Source: Tardiphaga sp051811025
Lineage (GTDB): Bacteria; Pseudomonadota; Alphaproteobacteria; Rhizobiales; Xanthobacteraceae
Length of the DNA stretch: 64,000 nt
Direction: 5' to 3'
NCBI RefSeq assembly: GCF_051811025.1
Contig: NZ_JBPWQE010000001.1
Location: 5,828,001-5,892,000, forward strand
Shown one piece after another: positions 18,655 through 27,093 of the stretch (positions within the stretch are counted from its first letter, which is position 1; every line of letters begins with the position of its first letter). The notes beneath the pieces were generated by a model. It was not told where the DNA came from. It was given only the letters and a program-made list of their open reading frames with translations, and ran no database searches. A program made the translations under genes and the position numbers.

Positions 18655-18984
18655 ATGATCGCGAACTGGACCGACTGGAAACATTATCCCCGCGCTTCCC
18701 GTGGCGAGAGCATCGAGGCCCCGATCGGTCCAGGAATTTTCGAGGTTCGCGTGGCGCAGACCGGCGCCCTGTTCGCTTTCGATGCGGCTGAAAATCTGGC
18801 GCAGGCGCTGGCGAAGATTTCGGCCCCGCCCAAATCGTTTATTTCCTGGTTCGGTCGCGGCGACGCCGCGATGCTGCCGGAGCTGGAATACCGCACCTTC
18901 TCCACGACCACCCGTGCCAACGCCCGCATCGCTTTCGAGCGAATGATCGATCGGCGCGAGACCTATATGCGCGGCGCGGCCTGA
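18655..18984 (+). CDS. Hypothetical protein, 109 aa
   Basis: Soluble protein of unknown function, start ATG 18655 behind GCGGAGA. The sequence has no membrane segment. It opens MIANWTDWKHYPRASRG and ends in a basic helix (ARIAFERMIDRRETYMRG). Composition and third-position GC match neighbours, so it looks like a real gene. It is monocistronic, between a divergent hydrolase and gabD on the same strand 155 bp downstream. Confidence 0.7.
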   Translation: MIANWTDWKHYPRASRGESIEAPIGPGIFEVRVAQTGALFAFDAAENLAQALAKISAPPKSFISWFGRGDAAMLPELEYRTFSTTTRANARIAFERMIDRRETYMRGAA

Positions 18985-19138
18985 TCGGGCTTGCGGCGTT
19001 CTGCGACTGTTGAATTCGGGCGTTAAATACCCCTGCGCGCGATAGCTGCCATTCGCCGCCAAGGGGCGCTTTCGGGCCTATACTCCTCTACAAGTCCGCG
19101 GCTATACGTTCGCGACACTTTCCGCAGGAGAACCGCCC

Positions 19139-20629
19139 ATGTCACCGACCTCAGCCGCACGCCAGTCCACCGCCCCTTCGCTGCGCGACCGCCTCAAGGA
19201 CCCCTCGCTGCTGCGCGACAAGTGCTATATCGACGGCGCTTGGGTCGGCACCGGCGAGACGGTGGTCACCAACCCGGTCAACGATGTCGAGCTCGCCAAG
19301 GTGCCGAATATGAGCACCAAGGAAGCGACGCAGGCTGTCGAGGCCGCCGAAAAGGCGTTTCCGACCTGGGCCAAGTTCACCGCCAAGCAGCGCTCCAACA
19401 TCCTGCGCAAGTGGTTCGAGCTGATCATCGCCAACCGCGAGGATCTCGCGCTGATCCTGACCACCGAGCAGGGCAAGCCGTTGGCCGAAGCGCTGGGCGA
19501 GGTCGATATCGGCGCCGCCTATATCGAATTCTTCGCCGAGGAAGCCCGCCGCGTCTATGGCGAGACCATCCCGACCCAGCGTGCCGATGCCCGGCTCCTC
19601 GCCATCAAGCAGCCGATCGGCGTCTGCGGCGCCATCACGCCGTGGAATTTCCCGAACTCGATGATCACCCGCAAAGTGTCCCCGGCGCTGGCAGCCGGCT
19701 GCACCGTGGTGCTGAAGCCTGCCAACGAGACGCCGCTGTCGGCGCTGGCGCTGGCTGAACTCGCTGAGCGTGCCGGCGTGCCGAAGGGCGTTCTCAACAT
19801 CATCACCGGCGATGCGTCGTCCATCGGCCTCGTGCTCTGCGAACATCCCGCCGTGCGCTTCGTCGGTTTCACCGGCTCCACCAATGTCGGCAAGATTCTC
19901 TACAAGCAGGCTTCGGTCGGTGTGAAAAAGCTCGGCCTCGAACTTGGCGGTAACGCACCCTTCGTGGTGTTCGACGATGCCGACATCGATGCCGCCGTGG
20001 AAGGCGCGATTGTCTCGAAGTATCGCAACATGGGCCAGACCTGCGTCTGCGCCAACCGCCTCTACGCGCAGGATGGCATCTACGACCAGTTCGTCGAGAA
20101 ACTGTCGAAGAAGGTCGCGGCGATGAAGGTCGGCGACGGCACCGAACAGGGCATCACCCAGGGCCCGCTGATCAACGAGAAGGCTGTCGAGAAAGTCGAG
20201 CGCCACATCGCCGATGCGGTAAAGGGCGGCGCCAAGGTCGTCACCGGCGGCAAGCGCCATGCGCTCGGCGGTACGTTCTTCGAGCCGACGGTGCTGGCCA
20301 ATGTGAAGCCGGATGCGCTGGTCTCGCAGGAAGAAACCTTCGGCCCGCTGGCGCCGGTGTTCCGCTTCAAGGACGAAGCCGACGTCATCGCCATGTGCAA
20401 CGCCTCGCCGTTCGGCCTGGCATCGTACTTCTATTCGCGCGATCTCGGCCGCGTCTGGCGTGTCGCGGAGGCGTTGGAGTCCGGCATGGTCGGCGTCAAT
20501 ACCGGCCTCATCACCACCGAAGTCGCTCCGTTCGGCGGCGTGAAGGAGTCAGGTTTGGGCCGCGAAGGCTCGCATCACGGCATGGAAGAATATGTCGAGA
20601 TCAAATACATCATGATGTCGGGAATCTGA
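19139..20629 (+). CDS. gabD: Succinate-semialdehyde dehydrogenase (NADP+)
   Basis: 496-aa aldehyde dehydrogenase that oxidises succinate semialdehyde to succinate in the GABA shunt. The catalytic pair is in place: Glu268 in LELGGNAPF and Cys302 in MGQTCVCANR, the second Cys (304) being typical of GabD-type enzymes. PWNFPNSM at about 167-174 is the cofactor/tunnel signature. Start ATG 19139 follows CAGGAGAACCGCCC. No GABA transaminase neighbour is present, so the aldehyde source is not given by context; glutarate semialdehyde is an alternative substrate. Confidence 0.9.
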   Translation: MSPTSAARQSTAPSLRDRLKDPSLLRDKCYIDGAWVGTGETVVTNPVNDVELAKVPNMSTKEATQAVEAAEKAFPTWAKFTAKQRSNILRKWFELIIANREDLALILTTEQGKPLAEALGEVDIGAAYIEFFAEEARRVYGETIPTQRADARLLAIKQPIGVCGAITPWNFPNSMITRKVSPALAAGCTVVLKPANETPLSALALAELAERAGVPKGVLNIITGDASSIGLVLCEHPAVRFVGFTGSTNVGKILYKQASVGVKKLGLELGGNAPFVVFDDADIDAAVEGAIVSKYRNMGQTCVCANRLYAQDGIYDQFVEKLSKKVAAMKVGDGTEQGITQGPLINEKAVEKVERHIADAVKGGAKVVTGGKRHALGGTFFEPTVLANVKPDALVSQEETFGPLAPVFRFKDEADVIAMCNASPFGLASYFYSRDLGRVWRVAEALESGMVGVNTGLITTEVAPFGGVKESGLGREGSHHGMEEYVEIKYIMMSGI

Positions 20630-20755
20630 GGCGTCACCTCCGACCCAATTAAAAATTCGTTATGCGTTATGCCCGGCCAGCGCGAAGCAAGTTTCGCGAG
20701 ATGTGCCGGGTATTTGCATTTGGGCTGGCAGTGCCAATGGCTGAGCCAGCGTCGC

Positions 20756-20968
20756 TCAGTAGCAACGACGGACGCGCACGCCATTTACCCAGACGGTGCG
20801 GCACGCGACCGCCACCGGACGGCGCACCACGGCGGCGCCACGATAGCCAGCGCAGCCGGCACGGTAAACGCCACGTGCGCAGACGACGGCGTTGGCGTCG
20901 GTGGCTTCAAACGTCATTGTCGTACCGAATGCGAGAACGGCTGCAACCATCATCAAGAAATTACGCAT
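20756..20968 (-). CDS. Small secreted basic protein, 70 aa
   Basis: Signal peptide MRNFLMMVAAVLAFGTTMTF ending at an ANA cleavage site at about residue 27. The mature part is about 43 residues, rich in Arg, Val and Ala, with four Cys (VVCARGVY, AGCAGYRG, ACRTVW, RRCY) that could form two disulfides. Similar small VCARGVYRAGCAG-type proteins are common in Bradyrhizobium relatives (from memory); function unknown. Monocistronic. Confidence 0.7.
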   Translation of the reverse strand: MRNFLMMVAAVLAFGTTMTFEATDANAVVCARGVYRAGCAGYRGAAVVRRPVAVACRTVWVNGVRVRRCY

Positions 20969-21241
20969 AGTGATCTCCCGGCTGTGTCGGTTGTCAAAGG
21001 ACTTGATCAGAAAGGTTCGTTGGCTTCAGTGGCGACGTAAGCGGAATACGAACAAGAGTTTCGGAAGCTGCTTCAATGGCAAAGAGTAGTTCGTAAGCAC
21101 ACGAAAAAATCTCGTGAGCGATCAGAAATCCTGCAACAGCGCCTTGATCCGGCAGTGCATCTACTAAATCCTGCAAATACTTGCCGACTTGAAACATGCG
21201 ACGGGGCTATTTCGCCCGATGTTGAATCAGCAGGAGAAAGC

Positions 21242-21598
21242 ATGTCGGATTTCAGGACCAGGTGGCTTGCTTTTCATAATCGACATATCGAACCCGTCTC
21301 AAAGGAAATATTCGGTCACGTCGAAAAGATGGTGATCGGCACTTTGATTATATCGGCCGGGGCACATGTATCGAGCGACGAGCCCTCTATTGTTCTGTTC
21401 GGATACCTGCGCCACGGTCTCGTCGGTCGCGGTGTCATGCTGTTCGGAATAGTTCTGTTGCTACTGAATTTCATCGATGGCCTCTACAAGCTTGCAAAGA
21501 TGGAGTGGCACGTCGCATTTCAGGTTGCGATGTCGTTCTGTTACATCATTCTATCTGCCCGGTTGATACAGCTGATCCTTGCCTTTCGTGGAGAGTAA
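21242..21598 (+). CDS. Small integral membrane protein of unknown function, 118 aa
   Basis: Start ATG 21242 (MSDFRTRWLAFHNRH) preceded by CAGGAGAAAGC. An amphipathic N-terminal part (1-30) is followed by hydrophobic segments near 34-47, 62-82 and 90-112. No recognised domain. The product could be an accessory membrane subunit, but neighbours give no hint. The 270 bp upstream show no other feature. Confidence 0.65.
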   Translation: MSDFRTRWLAFHNRHIEPVSKEIFGHVEKMVIGTLIISAGAHVSSDEPSIVLFGYLRHGLVGRGVMLFGIVLLLLNFIDGLYKLAKMEWHVAFQVAMSFCYIILSARLIQLILAFRGE

Positions 21599-21635
21599 TG
21601 GATGCGGCCGACCAATCACTATCGCGCAGCTTCAG

Positions 21636-22466
21636 TCATCGTTGAGCGAACGGCGCCAGGACGCTGGTGCAAGCCGGCGAGAGCGACGCGCTGTTGCTGG
21701 CCAGGCACTGCACGATGCGGCCACCACCCGGCGCAACGCCGCCGCAGAGCGATCTGATGTCGCCGCCGCACGCTGATCTCATCACGAGCAATTCTTCGCG
21801 CGGCCGCATCGGCCGCAGTGCGAGGGCTGCGGGAGCAGTTGCGGGTGCGGCGGTCGTGGCTGCTGCGGCCGGGGCCGCAGTCGTGCCTTTCGCAGCGGGC
21901 GCCGCTGCGGCGGGCGTCTCGCCACTGGCTGCGCTGACGGCTTTCTCGCAACCGGCTGAAAGCTTGGCCTTGTTTGTCTCAAGGCACTGCAATGCAGGCG
22001 CTCCGCCCGTCGGCACGCCCTTGCAGACCTTTGGGTAGTCGCTGCTGCAGGCGCTGCGGATGGCCGCGATCTGTGCGCTGCTCGGTTGCTTCGTGGCTGC
22101 TGCCTTCGGTGTGGCAGTTGTGGCGGCGGGCTTGGCAGCCGGAGGCGTTGCCTCGGTCTTGGGCGTCGCTGCTGGTGTTGGTTCGGCGGCCTTTGGTGCG
22201 GCGGCCGGCGCTTCGACGGCCCGAACTGCGCCCGCACATCCCGACGAAAGGCTCGACATGTTCTTCTGCAGGCACTGCAACGAGGCTTCTCCACCAGGCG
22301 GAACGCTCGAGCAATGCGCGATGTAATCCGAGCGACACTGCGTCTTGATCGCGTCACGCTGCGCTTGGCTCGGCGCTTGCGCAAAGGCGGGGCTCGTGAT
22401 TGCGAGTAGAATGATAGTCGCCATCGACACGCGATGTCGCGCGGCTGAACCGGACATGAAGTTCAT
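21636..22466 (-). CDS. Secreted protein with three cysteine-rich (GLG1-type) repeats
   Basis: 276 aa with a signal peptide ending AFAQ at residue 30. Three modules follow with cysteines at 44/52/65/77, 140/148/161/173 and 233/241/254/266. Spacing is C-x7-C-x12-C-x11-C in every copy, and each module carries a (P/T)GG turn and QCL at the third Cys. The modules are joined by Ala/Pro/Thr/Lys linkers of about 60 residues, likely unfolded spacers. The pattern resembles the cysteine-rich GLG1 repeat family (recall). Periplasmic location, probably disulfide-bonded; function unknown. It starts 213 bp from the divergent efflux operon. Confidence 0.8.
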   Translation of the reverse strand: MNFMSGSAARHRVSMATIILLAITSPAFAQAPSQAQRDAIKTQCRSDYIAHCSSVPPGGEASLQCLQKNMSSLSSGCAGAVRAVEAPAAAPKAAEPTPAATPKTEATPPAAKPAATTATPKAAATKQPSSAQIAAIRSACSSDYPKVCKGVPTGGAPALQCLETNKAKLSAGCEKAVSAASGETPAAAAPAAKGTTAAPAAAATTAAPATAPAALALRPMRPREELLVMRSACGGDIRSLCGGVAPGGGRIVQCLASNSASLSPACTSVLAPFAQR

Positions 22467-22679
22467 CGATGAAATCCTCGTTGCTATCGCCCGGTCAGTC
22501 AGGGCAACTGCGTAAAATCTTCAAGAAGCGTGAGTTCTGAAAGGCATTCGCAAAACAACTTCGGTCCGACATCATTTTACGGTTTCGGTTTCACTACAAG
22601 TGGATTGTTGTTATTGATGCGGGCGGCCGTCGTTTTTTGGCCAGGGATTCTTTGAGAGTCATTCGATTGAGGCAGGAAG

Positions 22680-23879
22680 ATGCAGTTTGTGCGCGCCTGT
22701 TCATCTGGACTGATAGCTCGCATTGAGCAGCTGCAGCATGTCAGGGTCATGCGTGTTTCAAGCGTTGCGCTGGCGAGTCTCTTTTTAAGTGCCTGCGAGC
22801 AAAACACTTTCGTGCAGCCACCGCCGCCGAAAGTTGAGGTCGCGGTTCCTGTGCAGCGCGGCATCACGCGCTTTCTCGAAGCGACAGGCAATACAGCGCC
22901 CATCAAGAACGTCGATCTCGTGGCGCGCGTTCAGGGCGTTCTGCAGTCGATCAACTATCAGGACGGCTCCTTCGTCAAGCAGGGCACGACGCTGTTCACG
23001 ATCGAACCTGAGACATACCAGTTGAAGCTGGAGCAGGCGCAGGCTGCAGAAGCCGGTGCGCAAGCGTCTGCAAAGCAGGCGGAAGCGGATTTCAAGCGCC
23101 AGTCGGACCTCGTATCCCGCCAGGTTGTTGCGCAGTCAACGCTCGAGCAGTCGACGGCGGCACGAGAAAACTCACAAGCCAATCTGCAGCAGGCGCAAGT
23201 CAACACCAAAATTGCGGCCGTCAATTACGGCTATACGAATGTCATTGCGCCATTTGACGGCATCGTCAGCGCACATCTGGTGTCGGTTGGCGAACTGGTC
23301 GGTGTGGCGTCGCCGACCCAGCTTGCGACGATCGTGCAGCTCGATCCGATTTATGTAAATTTCAACGTCAACGAACAGGACGTGTTGCGCATCCGGGACG
23401 AAGCCCGGCGGCGCGGGCTGACGGTGAGCGATCTCAGGCAGTTGCCGATCGAGATCGGACTGCAGACCGAGATCGGTTTTCCACACAAGGGCCAGATCGA
23501 CTACATCTCGCCGACCATCAACCAGTCGACGGGGACGCTGCCGGTGCGAGGACTGCTGCCAAATCCGGATCGCATCCTGTTGCCGGGTTTCTATGTTCGC
23601 GTCCGCGTGCCCATCGACAAGCAGGACAACGCCTTGCTGGTGCCGGATGTATCGCTCGGCAGCGATCAGGCGGGACGTTACGTGCTGGTCGTGAATGGCG
23701 ACAATGTCATCGAGCAGCGGAAGGTCGTCACCGGCCCGCTGGAGGGTGAGCTTCGCGTCATCGAAAGCGGCCTGAAGCCGGATGATCGCGTCGTCATTGC
23801 AGGCCTGCTGCGTGCCATTCCGGGGCAGAAGGTCGATCCGCAACTGAGAAAGATCGAAACGCCGGTACCGACCAAATAG
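22680..23879 (+). CDS. RND efflux periplasmic adaptor (membrane fusion protein)
   Basis: AcrA/MexA-type lipoprotein linking the RND pump to an outer-membrane channel. A lipobox LSAC follows a short hydrophobic stretch. The usual order comes next: beta-barrel/lipoyl halves (GVLQSINYQDGSFVKQGTTL), an alpha-helical hairpin (about 105-170, Ala/Gln/Glu-rich), and the second lipoyl half (APFDGIVSAHLVSVGELV). Start ATG 22680 has GAGG upstream; ATG 22749 (MRVSSVALAS) would give a tighter lipoprotein signal peptide and is equally possible. The permease gene follows after 8 bp. Confidence 0.9.
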   Translation: MQFVRACSSGLIARIEQLQHVRVMRVSSVALASLFLSACEQNTFVQPPPPKVEVAVPVQRGITRFLEATGNTAPIKNVDLVARVQGVLQSINYQDGSFVKQGTTLFTIEPETYQLKLEQAQAAEAGAQASAKQAEADFKRQSDLVSRQVVAQSTLEQSTAARENSQANLQQAQVNTKIAAVNYGYTNVIAPFDGIVSAHLVSVGELVGVASPTQLATIVQLDPIYVNFNVNEQDVLRIRDEARRRGLTVSDLRQLPIEIGLQTEIGFPHKGQIDYISPTINQSTGTLPVRGLLPNPDRILLPGFYVRVRVPIDKQDNALLVPDVSLGSDQAGRYVLVVNGDNVIEQRKVVTGPLEGELRVIESGLKPDDRVVIAGLLRAIPGQKVDPQLRKIETPVPTK

Positions 23880-23887
23880 GACAGGCC

Positions 23888-26800
23888 ATGATTTCGAAGT
23901 TCTTCATCGAGCGGCCGGTCCTGTCCAATGTCATTGCGCTGCTGATGATCCTGATCGGCGGCGTCTCGCTCTATGGCCTCGCTGTCGCGCAATATCCAGA
24001 CGTGGTGCCGCCGACCGTCCAGGTGACGACGCGCTATCCCGGTGCCAGCGCCAAGACCATCGTCGACACGGTCGCGCTGCCGATCGAGCAACAGGTCAAT
24101 GGCGTCGAGGACATGCTCTATATGCAGTCCTACAGCGCCGCCGACGGCACCTATTCACTCACGGTCACGTTCAAGATCGGTACCGATCTGAATTTCGCGC
24201 AGGTGCTGGTGCAGAACCGCGTATCGAGCGCGCTGTCGTCGCTGCCGACCGCCGTGCAGAATCAGGGCGTGACCGTTCAGAAGAAATCGACGGCAATCCT
24301 GTTGTTCGTGACACTGACGTCACCGAAGGCGACCTATGACAGCCTGTTCCTGAGTAACTACGCCACAATCAATATCCGGGACGAGCTGTCGCGTCTGTCG
24401 GGGGTCGGCAATGTGACGGTGTTCGGCGCCGGCCAGTATTCGATGCGGATTTGGCTGGATCCAAGCAAGCTGCAAGCGCGCGGACTGATGCCGCAGGATA
24501 TCATCCAGTCCATCCAGCAGCAGAGCCAGCAGGTCTCTGCAGGGCAGATCGGCATGCCGCCGACGCCAGCGGGGCAGGCCTTCCAGTACACGCTAAACAT
24601 CAATGGGCGGCTGGATGATCCCGGTGAATTCGAGGACATCATCGTCAAGACCGGCGACAATGGCGATGTCACGCGGGTCCGTGACGTCGGACGCGTCGAG
24701 TTGGGTGCGCAGACCTACAGCCAGATATTCTCGCTCAACCAGAAGCCGGCCGTCGGCATCGGCGTGTTCCAGTCGCCGGGCGCCAATGCGCTCGAGGTGG
24801 AGAAGGCTGTCGAGAAGAAGATGGCGGCGCTGGCCACGCAATTTCCCGACGACATCAAGTACGACACGCCGTTCGACACCACGAAATTCGTCCAGGCATC
24901 GATCAATGAGGTCTACAAGACGCTCATCGAGGCCGGCCTGCTCGTGCTGGTGGTCATCTTGGTCTTTCTGCAGGACTGGCGCGCGATGCTGGTGCCGGCG
25001 ACGACGGTGCCCGTGACGATCATCGGCGCCTTCGCGGCGATGGCGGCGCTCGGTTTCACCATCAATCTGTCGACCCTGTTTGCCATTGTGTTGGCGATCG
25101 GCATCGTCGTCGACGACGCCATCGTGGTTGTCGAAGGCGCCGCCTACAATATCGAGCAGGGCATGTCCGGACACGACGCTGCGATCAGCGCGATGGACAA
25201 GCTGTTCGCCCCGATCATCGGCATCACGCTGGTGCTGATCTCGGTGTTCCTGCCGGCGGCATTTCTGCCCGGGCTGACGGGGCGCATGTATGCGCAATTT
25301 GCTCTGGTCATCGCGGCTACGGCGCTGCTCAGCGCCGTCAATGCGGCCACGCTGAAGCCGACGCAATGCGCATTGTGGCTGCGCCGCCCGGTGCCGCCGG
25401 AGAAGCGCAATTTCTTCTATCGCGGGTTTAACAAGGTCTACGACCGGCTCGAACGGGGCTATGCCGCCCTGATCGGTCACATGGTCGCGCACAGCAATCT
25501 CTCGGTTGTCCTGGCATTGATCCTGATCGGCATCGGCGGTTACGGCCTGTCCCGGATTCCCACCGGCTTCATCCCGATCGAGGATCAAGGCTATCTGCTG
25601 GTAGCAGTCCAGTTGCCCGATGGCGCCGCGTTGGATCGGACGCAGCGTGTACTCGATCGGGTCAGCGAATTGGCTGCGAAGACGCCAGCGGTGGAACAGG
25701 TGGTCACCATCGCCGGCATCTCCGCGCTCGACAGCAGCTCCAGCCTGGCCAATGCCGGTGTCGCCTATCTGATCCTGAAAGAATGGAGCGAGCGCGGACC
25801 GGGCCAGGATCTTCGTTCGTTGTTCGTTGGATTGAACGAAAGCCTGTCGGTGATTCCAGAGGCGCGCATTCTGGTGATCCCGCCGCCGCCCATTCAAGGT
25901 ATCGGTAACGCAGCGGGCTTCGCCATGCAGATCGAACTGCGCGATGGCAACGCCGATTATAACAAACTGCAAGCGATCACCGGGGCGATCGTAGCCAATG
26001 CACAGACGCAGAGTGCTTTGCAGCGCGTCAGTTCGCCGTTCCGCTCGATGGTGCCGCAATTCGATATCGAGATCGACCGTATCAAGACCCAGACCCTGCA
26101 TGTGACGACGGATCAGGTGTTCTCGACCCTGTCGTCTTATCTGGGTTCGTCCTTCGTCAACCAGTTCAACAAGTTTGGCCGCACCTTTCAGGTCTACACA
26201 CAGGCAGATGCCAAATTCCGGCTGACCGCCCGGGACATCGAGAACTTGATGGTCCGCAACCAGCAGGGCAGCATGATCCCGCTTGGCACGGTGGCGAAGA
26301 TTACGCCTGCCGTGGGGCCGTCGCTGATTAGTCTCTATAATCTCTATCCGACGGCGACAGTGATCGGCCTGCCGGCACAGGGCTACAGTTCCGGGCAGTC
26401 CATGGCGCTGATGGAGCAGATTGCGGCCAAGACTCTGCCTCCGGGAACGGGCTTCGAGTGGACGGCGATGTCGTACCAGGAAAAGATCGTCGGCAATCAG
26501 CTCTATTATGTGTTCGGCCTTGCGCTGCTGCTCGTCTATCTGGTGCTCGCGGGGCAGTATGAAAGCTGGTACGCGCCGATTTCGGTGATCCTGGCCGTGC
26601 CGCTGTCACTGCTTGGCCCGATGTCGGTGCTCACCGCGCTGCGGATCGAGAACAATCTCTACACCCAGATAGGCATTATCCTTTTGATCGCGCTGTCGGC
26701 GAAGAACGCGATCCTGATCGTCGAGGTGGCGATCGAACTGCATGTGCATGATCGCAAGCCACTGCTGGAGTCCGCGGTCGCAGCAGCGCGGGCGCGCTTT

Positions 26801-27055
26801 CGGCCGATCCTGATGACGTCCTTCGCCTTCATTCTCGGCGTGCTGCCGCTGGTGCTCGCGACGGGCGCCGGCGCCAATGCCCGCAAGTCGATCGGCATCA
26901 CGGTGTTCTCGGGCATGCTCGCCTCGACGTGCCTTGCCGTCCTGTTCGTTCCGACCTTTTTTGTGGTCGTCCAACGGTGGGAGAACTGGCGCGCCAGCCG
27001 CAAGGCAACGAAACCTGCCAATTCGACCGTCGGTGCCGGCGGCCCCAACTCGTAG
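23888..27055 (+). CDS. RND multidrug efflux permease (AcrB/MexB-type, HAE1)
   Basis: 1055-aa inner-membrane proton antiporter. Proton-relay residues are present: Asp409-Asp410 in GIVVDDAIVVVE and Lys939 in LSAKNAILIVE. N-terminal ISKFFIERPVLSNVIALLMILIGG is the standard opening. Two homologous halves have large periplasmic loops, with about 12 membrane helices in all. No outer-membrane TolC-type gene follows, so the pump probably borrows one. Substrate not deducible. No TetR repressor adjoins; the only divergent neighbour is the cysteine-repeat protein. Confidence 0.95.
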   Translation: MISKFFIERPVLSNVIALLMILIGGVSLYGLAVAQYPDVVPPTVQVTTRYPGASAKTIVDTVALPIEQQVNGVEDMLYMQSYSAADGTYSLTVTFKIGTDLNFAQVLVQNRVSSALSSLPTAVQNQGVTVQKKSTAILLFVTLTSPKATYDSLFLSNYATINIRDELSRLSGVGNVTVFGAGQYSMRIWLDPSKLQARGLMPQDIIQSIQQQSQQVSAGQIGMPPTPAGQAFQYTLNINGRLDDPGEFEDIIVKTGDNGDVTRVRDVGRVELGAQTYSQIFSLNQKPAVGIGVFQSPGANALEVEKAVEKKMAALATQFPDDIKYDTPFDTTKFVQASINEVYKTLIEAGLLVLVVILVFLQDWRAMLVPATTVPVTIIGAFAAMAALGFTINLSTLFAIVLAIGIVVDDAIVVVEGAAYNIEQGMSGHDAAISAMDKLFAPIIGITLVLISVFLPAAFLPGLTGRMYAQFALVIAATALLSAVNAATLKPTQCALWLRRPVPPEKRNFFYRGFNKVYDRLERGYAALIGHMVAHSNLSVVLALILIGIGGYGLSRIPTGFIPIEDQGYLLVAVQLPDGAALDRTQRVLDRVSELAAKTPAVEQVVTIAGISALDSSSSLANAGVAYLILKEWSERGPGQDLRSLFVGLNESLSVIPEARILVIPPPPIQGIGNAAGFAMQIELRDGNADYNKLQAITGAIVANAQTQSALQRVSSPFRSMVPQFDIEIDRIKTQTLHVTTDQVFSTLSSYLGSSFVNQFNKFGRTFQVYTQADAKFRLTARDIENLMVRNQQGSMIPLGTVAKITPAVGPSLISLYNLYPTATVIGLPAQGYSSGQSMALMEQIAAKTLPPGTGFEWTAMSYQEKIVGNQLYYVFGLALLLVYLVLAGQYESWYAPISVILAVPLSLLGPMSVLTALRIENNLYTQIGIILLIALSAKNAILIVEVAIELHVHDRKPLLESAVAAARARFRPILMTSFAFILGVLPLVLATGAGANARKSIGITVFSGMLASTCLAVLFVPTFFVVVQRWENWRASRKATKPANSTVGAGGPNS

Positions 27056-27093
27056 ATGATTGTGACGTCCGTTTCAGATGTGCTGCGTAGTTC

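Noticed and set aside
18469..19062. A 197-codon minus-strand frame over the 109-aa gene
   Set aside because: It spans intergenic DNA and lies antisense to the better-supported plus gene with its ribosome-binding site; no family similarity seen.
24593..26101. A 502-codon open frame antisense to the RND permease
   Set aside because: It is a GC-rich shadow of the permease gene, with His/Arg/Asp-rich composition and no recognisable domain; the sense frame carries all family motifs.
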